Source: Pseudanabaena mucicola str. Chao 1806 (lineage in GTDB: Bacteria; Cyanobacteriota; Cyanobacteriia; Pseudanabaenales; Pseudanabaenaceae). From it: DNA of 64,000 nt. The stretch spans positions 81,001 to 145,000 of the forward strand of contig NZ_CP097329.1 of the NCBI RefSeq assembly GCF_030323025.1, written 5' to 3'. Below, piece by piece: positions 27,451-38,200 of this stretch. The notes under the pieces were generated by a model. The model saw only the letters and a program-made list of their open reading frames with translations. It ran no database searches and was not told the DNA's origin. How positions within the stretch are numbered: the stretch's first letter is position 1; each line of letters begins with the position of its first letter. The translations under genes and the position numbers were made by a program.

Positions 27451-27984
27451 CGTTTTATTTTTACCTAAGTAGCTCTAATCATCACAGGCTGAACAGCTAA
27501 TGTTTATATCAAAACCGAGCCAATATAGCAATCAAGTATAGTTTGTAGATGTTTAAGAATTATGAGAGGTAACTTTTTGGGCTAGCGATCGCATAAGTTG
27601 AATTTTTCTAGGAAAAACTAGATTTGTGATTAGATCACAGGAATAGATATCAAATTCAAGTTCAAGATGTGAAAGCTGTTTAATTTCTAGATTTACCCTA
27701 GATTTGGTATTTATAATAGACAGTTATAGCAGCTTTCATTTTGCCGTATGTAAAATGAGACCTCCAAAACCTCTGCTGTAATTACAGCCTATTGAGGATT
27801 TGAGTAGTACAGAAACATTTTTGAAAGTGGCGCTTTGCGCCACTTTCAAAAATGTTTCTGGGTTTTAAGTAAGCGCAAAGCGCTGTAAAGTTTTGATTTT
27901 GCAAATGAGTATATATGCATTGACAAAACGCTATAACAAAAGTAATGAACAGATTGTACCCAAACCTATAAAATTTCAGTCCGA
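27451..27984. other. 534-base spacer with hairpin repeat
   Basis: No gene is seen. It holds the promoter region of the divergent wzc-like and CCB1 genes and the hairpin repeat at 27810-27884. Confidence 0.5.
27810..27884. repeat. Long perfect hairpin repeat, GTGGCGCTTTGCGCCAC family, copy 2
   Basis: Perfect 24-base arms (27810-27833 and 27837-27860) around TTT, followed by AAGTAAGCGCAAAGCGCTGTA, the inverted match of the flank of copy 1. Compared with copy 1, the stem differs by a T-A to C-G pair (AAATATTTTT to AAACATTTTT on the left, AAAAATATTT to AAAAATGTTT on the right), so pairing is kept. Confidence 0.85.
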
Positions 27985-28503
27985 ATGCCTGTCACTATTC
28001 CTACAATATATTCCACACTCCTCTTAACAATTCTACTGTTTTTGGGATTGATTTCTTTCTTACGAGGTTCGATTCGTGATCGCACTACCGATGTGCTTTT
28101 TAATGTTGTTCAACTTACGGATGATCGCCTATTAATGCAAGTCCGTGATCATTTCCAGCAAAGAGCTTATAAAGTTGTGGAGATCGATCCAGAACGGGAT
28201 GTGGCGATTTTGTTGGGTCAAGTTAGACCGAGTATTTTCCTAGCCGTATTTTTGACAATATTGGCAGCAATTGGTTTAACTTGTTTCGGCTTAGTTTTGG
28301 GGGTTTTAATTCCTGATTTAGAAAATCTCTGGTTGTGGTTGATCATTGCATCACCGATCGCAGGTTGGTTTTATTGGCGTGGTGTTCCCCGTGAGCAGAA
28401 GGTGAGCTTGCAACTTCTAGCTGATGGCAAACTAAAAGTACGTGCTCATAAGGACGAGATTGCCGAGTTACAGCGATCGCTCAATCTCGAAAAAATCGAA
28501 TAG
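27985..28503 (+). CDS. Cofactor assembly of complex C subunit B (CCB1-like)
   Basis: CCB1 is a thylakoid membrane factor in attaching heme c_i to cytochrome b6. The 172-residue product has an N-terminal TM (TIYSTLLLTILLFLGLISFL), the conserved stretch FLRGSIRDRTTDV, then RAYKVVEIDPERD and two more TMs at about 90-115 and 118-135 ending PIAGWFYWRGVPRE. The pattern matches the cyanobacterial CCB1 family as I recall it. It is monocistronic, followed by a weak stem AAGCAAG/CTTGCTT at 28521-28543. Confidence 0.65.
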   Translation: MPVTIPTIYSTLLLTILLFLGLISFLRGSIRDRTTDVLFNVVQLTDDRLLMQVRDHFQQRAYKVVEIDPERDVAILLGQVRPSIFLAVFLTILAAIGLTCFGLVLGVLIPDLENLWLWLIIASPIAGWFYWRGVPREQKVSLQLLADGKLKVRAHKDEIAELQRSLNLEKIE

Positions 28504-28623
28504 AAATTGAAGCAGGCTATAAGCAAGTGCAAAATGCTTGCTTCTATGTTTATAAAACAAAAATGCCTATATTTTTTATAATAGATATTTAGATAAAGAT
28601 TTACAACAAATTATTGGTGCTTC

Positions 28624-30042
28624 ATGACTACTATTTTAAATAGTCTAAGACGCGAGACTGTTGCGTCAAATTCACTACAAAGTAACGCTTTGAGTTTAAA
28701 TAGCTTGTCGCCCAATCAACAACTGTTACCACTAACGGCTGTAGTTAATGCCGATGATCATTTAGAAATTGGTGGTTGCGATGTAGTGGAGTTAGTCCGC
28801 CAATATGGTTCGCCACTATATATTTTGGATGAAGTCAGTTTGCGAACTGCTTGTCAGCAATATCGCGATGCTTTGGTCAAGCATTATCAAGGAACCTCTC
28901 AAGTTTTATATGCTTCTAAAGCTTGGAGTTGCCTCGCCGTTTGTGCGATTGTTGCATCGGAGGGCTTAGGTATTGATGTGGTTTCTTCTGGTGAAATCCT
29001 GACGGCAGTCCGCGCAGGTGTTTCTCCGAGTTTGATTTATTTTCATGGCAACAATAAATCCCTCGATGAACTCAGCTATGCTCTAGAGGTTGGCTGCACA
29101 ATCGTAGTGGACAATTGGCATGAGTTGAAAACCCTAGCCAGCCTTGCCAAAGAGCAATCGATCTCGATCGCCTTTACCGCCCCAAGGATCATGTTACGCT
29201 TAACCCCTGGAATTGAATGTCATACCCATGAATATATCCGAACAGGGCATATTGACAGTAAGTTTGGCTTTGATCCCAATGAAATTGAAGTAGTCTTTGC
29301 CTTTGTAGCAGGCTCAAATCTCAACTGCATTGGTATTCATGCCCATATTGGCTCTCAGATTTTTGAATTGCAGCCTCACCAAGATATTGGCAGTGTGATG
29401 GTGCAGTGGTTTAAACTTGCGGGCGAAAAGTATGGATTGAATTTCTCCGAGCTAAATATTGGCGGTGGTTTAGGTATTCGTTATGTCGAATCTGATGATC
29501 CTCCCAGTATTGAGGAATGGATCAAAGCGGTCAGCGCAGGAGTCACAGATGCTTTTGCTGAAGCAGGCTTAGCCTTGCCGAAATTGCTCTGTGAACCAGG
29601 TCGCTCTCTAGTTGGTGCGACCTGTGCCACTGCTTACACAATCGGTGGTAGCAAGACTGTACCTGAGATTCGCACCTATTTGACTATTGATGGTGGAATG
29701 TCTGACAATCCTCGTCCGATTACCTATCAGTCCAAATATCGAGCTGTCGTGGCAAACCAGATGAGCGCTCCTCTATCGCAAACTGTGACGATCGCAGGTA
29801 AGCATTGCGAATCAGGTGATATTTTAATTAAAGATATTCAGTTGCCTGAAACCAAGGCAGGCGATACTCTAGTTGTATTTGGAACAGGCGCATACAATTA
29901 CAGCATGGCTTCTAATTACAACCGCTTGCCTAAACCTGCGGCTATAGTTGTCCAAGGCGGCGAATCTAGTTTGATCATCAAGCGTGAAACTCGTGATGAT
30001 CTATTGCGTCAAGATTGTTTGCCAGAAAGACTACGCAAGTAA
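28624..30042 (+). CDS. lysA: Diaminopimelate decarboxylase
   Basis: LysA decarboxylates meso-diaminopimelate to lysine with PLP. The 472-residue product has the PLP lysine in VLYASKAW, HAHIGSQI, the GGGLGIRY phosphate loop, CEPGRSLVG, and the C-terminal TGAYNYSMASNYNRLP. The N-terminus has about 45 extra residues before the conserved LEIGGCDVVELVRQYG. cdaA follows after 57 bases and uppS overlaps cdaA, so the three are probably one transcript. Confidence 0.95.
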   Translation: MTTILNSLRRETVASNSLQSNALSLNSLSPNQQLLPLTAVVNADDHLEIGGCDVVELVRQYGSPLYILDEVSLRTACQQYRDALVKHYQGTSQVLYASKAWSCLAVCAIVASEGLGIDVVSSGEILTAVRAGVSPSLIYFHGNNKSLDELSYALEVGCTIVVDNWHELKTLASLAKEQSISIAFTAPRIMLRLTPGIECHTHEYIRTGHIDSKFGFDPNEIEVVFAFVAGSNLNCIGIHAHIGSQIFELQPHQDIGSVMVQWFKLAGEKYGLNFSELNIGGGLGIRYVESDDPPSIEEWIKAVSAGVTDAFAEAGLALPKLLCEPGRSLVGATCATAYTIGGSKTVPEIRTYLTIDGGMSDNPRPITYQSKYRAVVANQMSAPLSQTVTIAGKHCESGDILIKDIQLPETKAGDTLVVFGTGAYNYSMASNYNRLPKPAAIVVQGGESSLIIKRETRDDLLRQDCLPERLRK

Positions 30043-30099
30043 TTGCAAAATGAGTTATCAAAGTAATTGCGAAATTAGTTATGAATGAGAGGGTTATGA

Positions 30100-30990
30100 A
30101 TGCAGTGGTTTGCCAATATCAACTCAATTGCATTCATCATGAGGGCGATCGATATCCTTGCACTGTTTGGGTTGATCTATCTCATGCTGTCCCTCAGCAA
30201 CGATCGGCGCACTTTATTGATGGTGCGGGGCATTATCTTTTTACTGATTGCTAGTGTTGTTAGTGATCGCCTTGGTTTACGATTCCTGAATTTTGTTCTT
30301 GATAAATTATTAATTGGCTCTGCTGTAGCCATGGCAGTGATCTTGCAGCCAGAACTGCGGCGGTTTCTCGAACGTCTTGGACGAGGAGATGTGCTTTCCT
30401 TACTACAACCAACCACCTATCGACGTACACCTACTGAAGCTGATTCAGTGATTGAGGAAATTATCGAAGCAGTAATCGAGCTATCTCAAAATCGGACAGG
30501 TGCATTGATGATTATTGAAACTGGTGAACCGATTGATGATCGCGATTTTTCTGTCCCTGGTGTTAAACTTAATGCCCTATTATCAAAAGAGCTACTGCAT
30601 ACCATTTTTCAAACATCTACACTTTTGCATGATGGGGCAATCTTAATTCGCGAAGATCGGATTGTAGCAGCTGGTGTGATTTTGCCTATTTCAGATCGGG
30701 CTGCTTCACGGGAAATTGGCACAAGACACCGAGCCGCTATGGGCATTACTGATCGTGTCAGAAATTGTTTTTGTGTTGTAGTTTCCGAAGAAACAGGTTC
30801 GATAGCGATCGCCGAAAATGGCATATTAGATCGTCCTCTCGCCAGCAGTCGGCTCCGAGAAATATTAGAAACTAAACTCGGTAATTATCGTCCAACTCCT
30901 TTAGGAAGAACAGTGCCCAAGTTTAATTGGCTCTGGTCAAGTGTGAATATCAAAAATATGGTAAGTCGAAAATCGTCAGAAAAGAAATGA
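30100..30990 (+). CDS. cdaA: Diadenylate cyclase CdaA
   Basis: CdaA makes the second messenger c-di-AMP from two ATP. The 296-residue product has three N-terminal TM helices (about 15-80) and the DAC domain with the catalytic motifs DGA ([12 protein letters not shown]) and RHR ([11 protein letters not shown]), plus [16 protein letters not shown]. The usual neighbours cdaR and glmM are absent; instead it sits between lysA and uppS. Its TGA overlaps the uppS ATG. c-di-AMP controls osmolyte and day-night responses in cyanobacteria. Confidence 0.93.
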   Translation: MQWFANINSIAFIMRAIDILALFGLIYLMLSLSNDRRTLLMVRGIIFLLIASVVSDRLGLRFLNFVLDKLLIGSAVAMAVILQPELRRFLERLGRGDVLSLLQPTTYRRTPTEADSVIEEIIEAVIELSQNRTGALMIIETGEPIDDRDFSVPGVKLNALLSKELLHTIFQTSTLLHDGAILIREDRIVAAGVILPISDRAASREIGTRHRAAMGITDRVRNCFCVVVSEETGSIAIAENGILDRPLASSRLREILETKLGNYRPTPLGRTVPKFNWLWSSVNIKNMVSRKSSEKK

Positions 30991-31730
30991 CTGCTAAGCT
31001 ATTGCAAACTTTGCCACTAGATCTAGATCGTCAGCGATTGCCTAAACATGTTGCCGTAATTATGGACGGGAATGGGCGTTGGGCTAAGCAAAAAGGAATG
31101 CCCAGAATTGCTGGGCATAGACAGGGGGTTGATGCTCTCAAGGACTTGCTACGCTGTTGCAAAGACTGGGGAATTGAAGCGCTGACAGTCTACGCTTTTT
31201 CTACGGAAAATTGGAGTAGACCTGCACAGGAAGTTGATTTCTTGATGGTTTTATTTGAGCGGATGTTGCGCCGTGAATTAGATGAAATGTGTCGTGAAGG
31301 GGTGCGGATTTCCTTTGTGGGTGATCTGGATTCTCTGTCCCATTCCTTACGTGCAGAAATCGAGCGATCGCAATTTGCTACGGCAAATAATCAAGCAATT
31401 CATTTTACGGTAGCGATTAATTACGGCAGTCGCCGCGAAATCGTGAAAGTCTGTCGCCAAATTGCGGAAGCGACCCAATCAGGGGAAATCAAACCTGAAG
31501 ATATTGATGAAAATCTATTTGAGCAGCATCTCTATACTGCGGGAACCCATAATCCTGACTTGCTGATTCGCACTAGTGGCGAGATGCGCTTAAGTAATTT
31601 CTTGCTCTGGCAAATGGCTTATACCGAGATGTATTTTACCAATACCCTTTGGCCAGATTTCGATCGCCGTGAGTTTCATCGCGCATTGATGGATTATCAA
31701 GAGCGGGATCGGCGCTTTGGCAAAGTATAA
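30987..31730 (+). CDS. uppS: Undecaprenyl diphosphate synthase (isoprenyl transferase)
   Basis: UppS elongates FPP with IPP to the cis-polyprenyl carrier for peptidoglycan. The 247-residue product has the catalytic [40 protein letters not shown], and the C-terminal [22 protein letters not shown] motif. I chose ATG 30987, which overlaps the cdaA stop (ATGA); an upstream TTG at 30927 adds residues read from cdaA sequence. The transcript ends at the hairpin 31727-31757. Confidence 0.95.
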   Translation: MTAKLLQTLPLDLDRQRLPKHVAVIMDGNGRWAKQKGMPRIAGHRQGVDALKDLLRCCKDWGIEALTVYAFSTENWSRPAQEVDFLMVLFERMLRRELDEMCREGVRISFVGDLDSLSHSLRAEIERSQFATANNQAIHFTVAINYGSRREIVKVCRQIAEATQSGEIKPEDIDENLFEQHLYTAGTHNPDLLIRTSGEMRLSNFLLWQMAYTEMYFTNTLWPDFDRREFHRALMDYQERDRRFGKV

Positions 31731-31757
31731 AAAAAGGCGCGAAGCGCCTTTTTTTAT
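31727..31757. terminator. Terminator after uppS
   Basis: Perfect 14-base arms ATAAAAAAAGGCGC and complement around loop GAA, with a run of seven T on the plus strand. It also stands at the 3' end of the convergent zinc-ribbon gene, so it may serve both. Confidence 0.85.
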
Positions 31758-31768
31758 CGCATATTAGA

Positions 31769-32089
31769 TTAGAACAGCTTCCTAAATGACAGCGTACCAG
31801 CGTAGCAAAACGCAATTAGAGAAGCAAAAAACGCGATTGTGCTAATAGGTGGTGTGAACAAGCCGCTTATTAGGAGTGAGACGATTAGTCCAACAATAAA
31901 ACCTAGACACCCTAGAGTAAATTTTGCCGATGCTAGCTTTACTTCATCGGTGTTTTCTTGTTGTTGGATGCCTTTAGCTATAGATGCTGATAGGCGATCT
32001 CGACCGTCGAGCCATTCGCCACAGTGCTTACATTTTTTTGCTGTGGATTGGATTTCTTCGGAGCAGTGGGGGCATTGGATTAAGGGCAT
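31769..32089 (-). CDS. Small zinc-ribbon membrane protein
   Basis: The 106-residue product has an N-terminal zinc ribbon with two CxxC knuckles (IQCPHCSEEI and CKHCGEWLDGRDRL), a short polar linker and two hydrophobic helices (about 58-75 and 82-99). Such ribbon-plus-TM proteins are common and mostly uncharacterised. No operon partner is seen. An IS605-type right end lies just upstream at 32098-32163. Confidence 0.6.
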   Translation of the reverse strand: MPLIQCPHCSEEIQSTAKKCKHCGEWLDGRDRLSASIAKGIQQQENTDEVKLASAKFTLGCLGFIVGLIVSLLISGLFTPPISTIAFFASLIAFCYAGTLSFRKLF

Positions 32090-32097
32090 GGGTTACT

Positions 32098-32163
32098 AAG
32101 TCTAGTTGGTAAGTTGTCTCAGTGAATCAGGAATCCCAGTCACTTTAGTGCGGAGAGTGTCAA
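32098..32163 (+). mobile_element. Solo right end of an IS200/IS605-type element
   Basis: This stretch matches the end of the tnpB element at 13325-13389: the last eight or so tnpB codons (S-L-x-G-K-L-S-x-stop) and the right-end hairpin AATCCCAGTCACTTTAGTGCGG. The rest of the element is absent. It overlaps the stop codon of the HPP gene at 32160. Confidence 0.65.
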
Positions 32164-32588
32164 AGCCAATGTTTTGGGTAAGTACGTTCTTCCGCAAGAT
32201 TATTAAAAATAACTGCACAGAGCACCAAAATTACTGATCCTTCAAAGGTTGGTGTCACCAAAAACTGCCAGTCGGGTTTAGTCATCATCACAACAAGCGC
32301 AACAGCTCCCGATGGTGGATGCACGGTATGGGTAATTTGCATGGCAGCGATCGCAGTTGCAACGGCTAAACCCATTGTCCAAGGAGAAGAGCCAAACAGG
32401 TGCAAAATTGTTAAGGCAATCAGCGCTGATAAGAGATTTCCCCCGATAACATTGCGCGGTTGGGCTAAGGGACTTTCGGGGACACCAAAAATGAGGACAC
32501 TCGTCGCGCCGAAGGGAGCCATGATCAAAGGTGAGTTGGTGATTGTTGAGAGATAGGCTGTCATCGCGATCGCAATACAACTTCCCAA
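32160..32588 (-). CDS. HPP family integral membrane protein, start decayed
   Basis: HPP proteins are four-helix membrane proteins; some transport nitrite in plastids and cyanobacteria. The product has the signature THTVHPPSGAVALV, the helix APFGATSVLIFG and the end NNLAEERTYPKHWL. The annotated frame begins at TTG 32588, but the reading frame stays open upstream with family-like residues (CPIDRPHHKHVVWSW) to about 32685 without ATG. An ATG at 32697 starts a different frame ending nearby. A one- or two-base frameshift near 32670 probably separates the start from the body. It may be a pseudogene or use a weak start. Confidence 0.6.
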   Translation of the reverse strand: MGSCIAIAMTAYLSTITNSPLIMAPFGATSVLIFGVPESPLAQPRNVIGGNLLSALIALTILHLFGSSPWTMGLAVATAIAAMQITHTVHPPSGAVALVVMMTKPDWQFLVTPTFEGSVILVLCAVIFNNLAEERTYPKHWL

Positions 32589-32737
32589 CCAACTCCAAAC
32601 AACGTGTTTATGATGTGGTCGATCAATGGGACAGGTTAAGGGACAGGATTGCCATCTACCAAAGAGTTTAAACCAATAACTTTGCCACCTTGATCATGCT
32701 TTTTGAAAATTCAACATGAACGAAAACAAATAAAATT

Positions 32738-32775
32738 GGGAGTAAAATGTCATGAGTTCTTGACATTTTACTCCC
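32738..32775 (-). terminator. Stable hairpin between flv3 and the HPP gene
   Basis: Perfect 15-base arms GGGAGTAAAATGTCA and complement around an 8-base loop. On the minus strand the stem is followed by AATTTTATTT, so it could terminate the flavodiiron transcript. A second, weaker stem AAAAAAGAT/ATCTTTTTT at 32840-32874 lies right after the flv3 stop. Confidence 0.55.
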
Positions 32776-32872
32776 AAAAAAGAGAGTTTGGTTTTTAAAA
32801 TGTAACTAATTTTACAGATATTTTGTCTCTTACTCATACAAAAAAGATAGAGCGCTTTGTGCACCATCTTTT

Positions 32873-34621
32873 TTAGTAATGGTTGCCAATTTTGCGATGG
32901 TGCGCGGCAGTAAGGGCATCGGGTTTAGAAACACGTCCTTCTTCGGCGATCGCATAAATAATCCAGTGATCGGCACATTCCATCCGACTCATAACTTCAC
33001 ATTCCATAAAGGCAAGTGCCTCAGTGAGAATCGGTGCACCAGAGTTAGATATTTGCGTCTTCACTCCCTCGAAACGATCTGCCCCAGGAGCAAATCGCTT
33101 GAGGAAATGCTGCATCAATTTGGAATAGTTTCCTTCTTCGAGAACGTTCAAAACAAAACGATCACCTACCTGCATAAACGACTCGATCGCCCGATCCTTC
33201 GCCACAGCAACGGTAAAGCCAAGCGGCTTAAAGCTTGCCTGCGCGACCCAAGAGGCTAACATTGCACTACGAGCACCACCCTTAGCTGCGGAAATAATAT
33301 ATAAACCACCTGCTAAGCGCCCCAAAGCTTTATCGAGATCAGCATCGATCGCCTTGAGTTGCTTGATATTTTGTTTACGAGTGAGCAACTGTCCTAAGTC
33401 AGTTCCCGCTTCGTCACAAACCTGATAGGTAGACTCATTAGGATTTTCTCGCACTCGAATAGGTGGAAAAGCATTAACCACACCGAGATCCTTAAAGCGA
33501 TTATTCAATAAATCGATGGAAAAATCTTCGTTACCATGTGGCTCGTACAACCCAATTACTTGCTTTTCGGTTGCGGCTGCTAAGATTGCGCCGATCGCTG
33601 TTTCCACGCGACTATTGGATGCGGGAGGTGTGCATACGACTAAGCCCGAAGCATGACCCACTAGTTCGCGCAATTCCTGCAAATCAATCACCTTGAGATC
33701 TGCCATTTCCACGGCGACACCCGTTTTGGCTATCCCACGACCGATTGCTTGCGACAGGCGATCACAATAGCCATAGTCCGACACATAGCATACCACCACA
33801 TTAGTTTCGCCCTTAGTTTGTGCTTGACTCCATTGGCGGTAGTTTTCAGTCAATTCCTTAACGTTGTAGCGCAGCAGGGGACCATGTCCATTAGCAACAA
33901 TCTCTACTTGAGGCAACTCATCCATTCGCTTCATCGCCGAGATGACTGATCGCGCATTGGGAGCCATCAGGCATTCATAGTAAAAGCGGTAGTCGGGCGT
34001 AATCTTTTGTAAGTCCTCGTCGTAGGTTGCCTCGCTGCAATAGTGCATTCCAAAAATATCGCAAGTATACAAAATTGAGGTGGCATGGTCAAAGGTCATC
34101 ATCGTATCTGGCCAGTGCAGATTCGGTGCATTCACAAACTGTAAAATGTGACCTTTACCGAGATCCACTTGATCGCCATTTTTGACCACTTGCTGTTTAA
34201 AAGGTCGGTTGATCAATTCACTCAGAAACTGTAATGCGACTTTGGTGGCTACGACGGTGACATTGGGGGCAAGTTCTAAAATTTCCTTAACCAGTCCGCT
34301 ATGGTCTGGCTCCGTATGACTGATCACTAAGTAATCAATCTGAGAGGGATCGATCTGTTCCTTAAGAGTTTTAAGGTATAGTTCGCGAAACTTTGCGTGG
34401 GACGTGTCGACTAGGGCTAATTTTTCGCCACGAATGATATAGGAGTTATAAGTTGTCCCATTTTGTAAGCCAAACTCAATATCAAAGCGATCACGATCCC
34501 AATCTAGCGATCGAATGGTAGTCGTGTCCGCCGCAATTTCTGAAACCTGCAGGGTCAAGCGACGCTCAATAGGCTTCTCTAATATTTTGCTAATAGATGG
34601 AATGTCCGTAACAGCTACCAC
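32873..34621 (-). CDS. flv3: Flavodiiron protein, Flv3-like
   Basis: Cyanobacterial flavodiiron proteins reduce O2 to water with photosynthetic electrons. The 582-residue product has a metallo-beta-lactamase core (about 30-260) with full diiron ligands (SHTEPDHSG, NLHWPDT, YTCDIFG, NGHGPL), a flavodoxin domain (about 270-415) and a C-terminal flavin reductase domain (about 430-582). The complete ligand set favours the Flv3/Flv4 type over Flv1/Flv2, and the N-terminal sequence TTTIRSLDWDRDRFDIEFGL is Flv3-like. No Flv1 partner is in the window. Confidence 0.85.
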   Translation of the reverse strand: MVAVTDIPSISKILEKPIERRLTLQVSEIAADTTTIRSLDWDRDRFDIEFGLQNGTTYNSYIIRGEKLALVDTSHAKFRELYLKTLKEQIDPSQIDYLVISHTEPDHSGLVKEILELAPNVTVVATKVALQFLSELINRPFKQQVVKNGDQVDLGKGHILQFVNAPNLHWPDTMMTFDHATSILYTCDIFGMHYCSEATYDEDLQKITPDYRFYYECLMAPNARSVISAMKRMDELPQVEIVANGHGPLLRYNVKELTENYRQWSQAQTKGETNVVVCYVSDYGYCDRLSQAIGRGIAKTGVAVEMADLKVIDLQELRELVGHASGLVVCTPPASNSRVETAIGAILAAATEKQVIGLYEPHGNEDFSIDLLNNRFKDLGVVNAFPPIRVRENPNESTYQVCDEAGTDLGQLLTRKQNIKQLKAIDADLDKALGRLAGGLYIISAAKGGARSAMLASWVAQASFKPLGFTVAVAKDRAIESFMQVGDRFVLNVLEEGNYSKLMQHFLKRFAPGADRFEGVKTQISNSGAPILTEALAFMECEVMSRMECADHWIIYAIAEEGRVSKPDALTAAHHRKIGNHY

Positions 34622-34764
34622 GCTTTTGCCTCCCTATCTCATTTTTTCTTCCTCTAGTCTAATCCCTACTTTTGGACAAGTCCAATTGAATGTACTAATT
34701 GATACTATAAGGACAGCGCAAAATTTGGATATTTGCTGGAGATTTATTTATCAAAGCTGCCACT

Positions 34765-35259
34765 ATGTCTGATTTATATGTTTCTTGGGATGAATATCAC
34801 GCCAAAATCGAAGGACTGGCAGCCCAAATTTATCAGTCACAATGGGAGTTTGACCAAATTCTCTGTCTGGCAAGGGGGGGCTTACGCATTGGCGATATCT
34901 TGTCGCGGATTTTTGATAAGCCTTTAGCAATTCTCTCGACTTCTTCCTATGGGGGCAAAAATTTTCAAGAACGTGGTGATCTAAAAATTGCCCATAGTAT
35001 CACCATGACTACAGATACCCTCGGTAAGCGGATCTTGTTAGTGGATGATTTGGTGGATTCAGGTGTCACGTTGGCACAAATTCTTGAATGGCTTAAGCAA
35101 CATCCAGAGTTTGCGATTACAGAAGTGCGATCGGCGGTTCTTTGGTTTAAGGCTTGTTCTATAGCTAAGCCCGATTATTATATCGACTTTTTATCCGACA
35201 ATCCTTGGATTCATCAGCCTTTTGAGAAATATGAAAAGATTAATCCTAGCGATTTATAA
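34765..35259 (+). CDS. Type I phosphoribosyltransferase
   Basis: The 164-residue product has the PRPP-binding loop ILLVDDLVDSGVTL and an N-terminal beta-strand with LCLARGGLRIGDIL, typical of xanthine/guanine phosphoribosyltransferase-like enzymes. The loop for the base is too variable to name a substrate. It is divergent from flv3, and its 3' end overlaps that of the convergent helicase gene by 14 bases. Confidence 0.8.
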   Translation: MSDLYVSWDEYHAKIEGLAAQIYQSQWEFDQILCLARGGLRIGDILSRIFDKPLAILSTSSYGGKNFQERGDLKIAHSITMTTDTLGKRILLVDDLVDSGVTLAQILEWLKQHPEFAITEVRSAVLWFKACSIAKPDYYIDFLSDNPWIHQPFEKYEKINPSDL

Positions 35260-38200
35260 AATCCCCATTTTTAGTTTGATAATTACTCAAAGCATGAATA
35301 TATAGCATTCCTAAATCATTGGAATGTTTACAGGAATTAAGTTTTTTGAGCGTTTCAGTGACATCTTGGCGCGATATACCTTGCGGAAAGCTAGATAACA
35401 GGGCAACTCGCTTTTTAATCTTGCTGAGTCGTTCAGAATCGACATTGATATTGGCGAAGGTATCGACTTGGGCTAAGTCAGTTGATAGATGCTGCTTGAG
35501 TTGTACTAGTTGTTTGTAAAGGTTGTTTGCTGAGGTGAGTAAATGATTAGCGGCAATTACTTCGCTAACTTCAGGCGTATTAAAGGCAGTGGCGATCGCT
35601 ACCCCATAGGCATCACGATCACCTGTGTGATCGTTCCAGAAAATATGCTGTTCTTGTTCGGCAATTACTGCGCCATTGGGGTCAAAATATTTGACTGTTA
35701 AACCTGTTAAAGCCTGTGGTTCAGTTTTTTTATCGCTACTTTGCCCTAATGTGATCGCATTAGCTTGATAGTCTTGACCTAGCTCAGCAATTCGTTTACT
35801 TAAGTCCTCCGCATACAAAATTTCTTGATGGGTATACAGGTCATGGGAATTTTCTTGCTGGCGATAGACTTCTTCTTGCAGATTTACATGCTCCATGTTT
35901 CGAGACTTGGCAAGACTTTGAATGAAGTCTACATACCCTGGCAAGATGGGATCGTCAAAAAGAGTGTCACCATAAACTGAAGCGCCCAGAGTATTTGCAT
36001 CGGTGACATTAGCAATCTCACCGTCTGGATTTGCCAGATCGCCAACAAGTTTTTTGTTGAGATTTTTGAGGCGGCTTGCTTGTCTTAATAGCTGACTTTC
36101 ACTGTTGGCATAGTAAATGACAATGTTTTCGGCTTTGTGCTGCTTAGGTCTGTCAATCCGTCCGATACGTTGCTCTAGAGTCATGGGATTCCAAGGCAAG
36201 TCGATATTAATTAAATAGTCAGCATCTTGGAGGTTTTGACCGACTGAGAGGGTTTCTGACCCGATTAGTACCATGACCTCATCGGATGGACTGGGGCGAT
36301 CGCTAGGATTTTTGCAAGTGGCAACAGGGGCAAAGAGTCGAAATAGCTGTTGACGCTTAATACCGTTAGTTGGGCGATTGTATTTGATGAAGTTATGGGG
36401 GGCAAATTGAAGGGGACGAGTTGCGTTTTCGGGAAAGTAGGTTTTTGTGGAACCGATCGCCATACCGATACCTTGACTAGCGATCGCACTGTCCCTAGAC
36501 ATATGCAGATAGTAATCAAGGACAGTATCGGAAAAGGTGGAAATTAGTAATACTTTTTTGCCTTGGCTAATTAAGTTTTTGACTTGCTGCGTTACCTGTT
36601 CGCGTTTGTGGTCTTTGAGAAACTCATCAGCAAGCAAATTTTGGATCTGCTCCATCTGCTTTAAATCCTGTTCACAGGCGGCGAGCATCAGGTCATAGAT
36701 TTGTTTAGCTTTTTCAGGATGATCGATGAGAGCATCAGTTGCTCTATCAATTTGGTTGCAAAGCTGTTGACGCTTAGTTTCTTTGCTAGTTTCAGGATCG
36801 TTATTTTCCTCCTCCTCCTCTTCTTCATAGTCTTCATCTTCCATGAAGAAATCTGCCTCATAGTTGAGTTGATAATCAAGTTCTATCTTTGTTTGTTTGC
36901 TAAAGCCGTAATGTTCAAGGAGAAAGTTATTTAACCCTTCAGCAGTGGGAGCATCAGCAATTTTTGCTAAGCGATCGCTCATTAATTTAATTCGCATCCT
37001 GAAATTAACAATGGTGCGGCGAAGAGCATACATACTTGATTCAGCACGTTGTAGGAAAAAACGCCTTTGGTTTTTTAGTAGCGATCGCTGTTCGGCTGTA
37101 CCTGTGAAATAGCGCAATGGATCAGCAAAGGGGATATAGAGACTCGTCTCAAACTGAGTGAAGATCTGCTCTAGGGCTTTCTCGGTACTTGGTTCAAACT
37201 GAACAGGTAGCCACTCAGCAAGACGTTTAGCATAGACATTCATTTCGGGCATTGCCTCGCGCAACATTTGGCGAGTCCGTTGCAAAAAGAGTTGTTTATA
37301 GACGCGGCGAAATAGGTCAGTGCGATCGGTGAAATTTTCGACACCACTTTCGCGACTTTCAAACCATTGCGAAACTTCAGCAGGAAAGCCAACTTCTTTA
37401 AAGCCTTCAAGACGGGTTAAGAATGGACTGAGAATGTTGTAAATATCCTCGCGGCGATTATTCCAAGGCGTAGCAGTTAGTAATAGAAATTGTCTCTGTT
37501 TGCCATTGCGTTGATCTTGCTCACGGATTTGTAAACAGGTCTTATGGATGCGGTTGTTAAAGTTACGGATGCCTTCGTGAGCCTCATCAATGATTACCAA
37601 ATCTGCGCCTTCAAAGCGATTGAACTCCTCTACAAATTTGCTTCCCTTTCGGCTCATTAGGTTTTTGTTAAATAGTTCATAGTCCTTACGGCGAAAACCT
37701 AGCTCAGACATTTCTCGTTCCCAGTTTGACCAGAGCTTTTGAGCCGCCACGATCGCAATTTTTGCTTGTCCGCATTGTTGTTCTTTTTGCTCTCGATAGA
37801 GATAGGCAACAGCCGCCGCTAAGCGAGTTTTGCCAAGTCCGACGGCATCGGCACAGACCGCAACCCCAAAGTCTTGCATTACCCTCAGACAATGCTGTGC
37901 GCCTGACTTTTGATGTTCATAGAGAATACTTTGGTTGATTAACTCATCGAGATAACTGTCCTGCTTGACCCGAAATTGGTTGGGGCGTTGTTTTGCCATC
38001 CAATAGAGAAAGTCATTAGGTGTGCCATATTCACCTGCGAGGATTTTTTCAATTGCCTCTTTAAAGCCAAGGATTTCAGGAAACTCAGGAACTTTAACAA
38101 TATTGCTAACTTTGGGCGCGATCGCAGGATTAACTTTGTACTCTTCGCCTTTTTTATCCCTGACTCGAAAATCATTAAGAGTCTGAGGGGGATGATCTGC

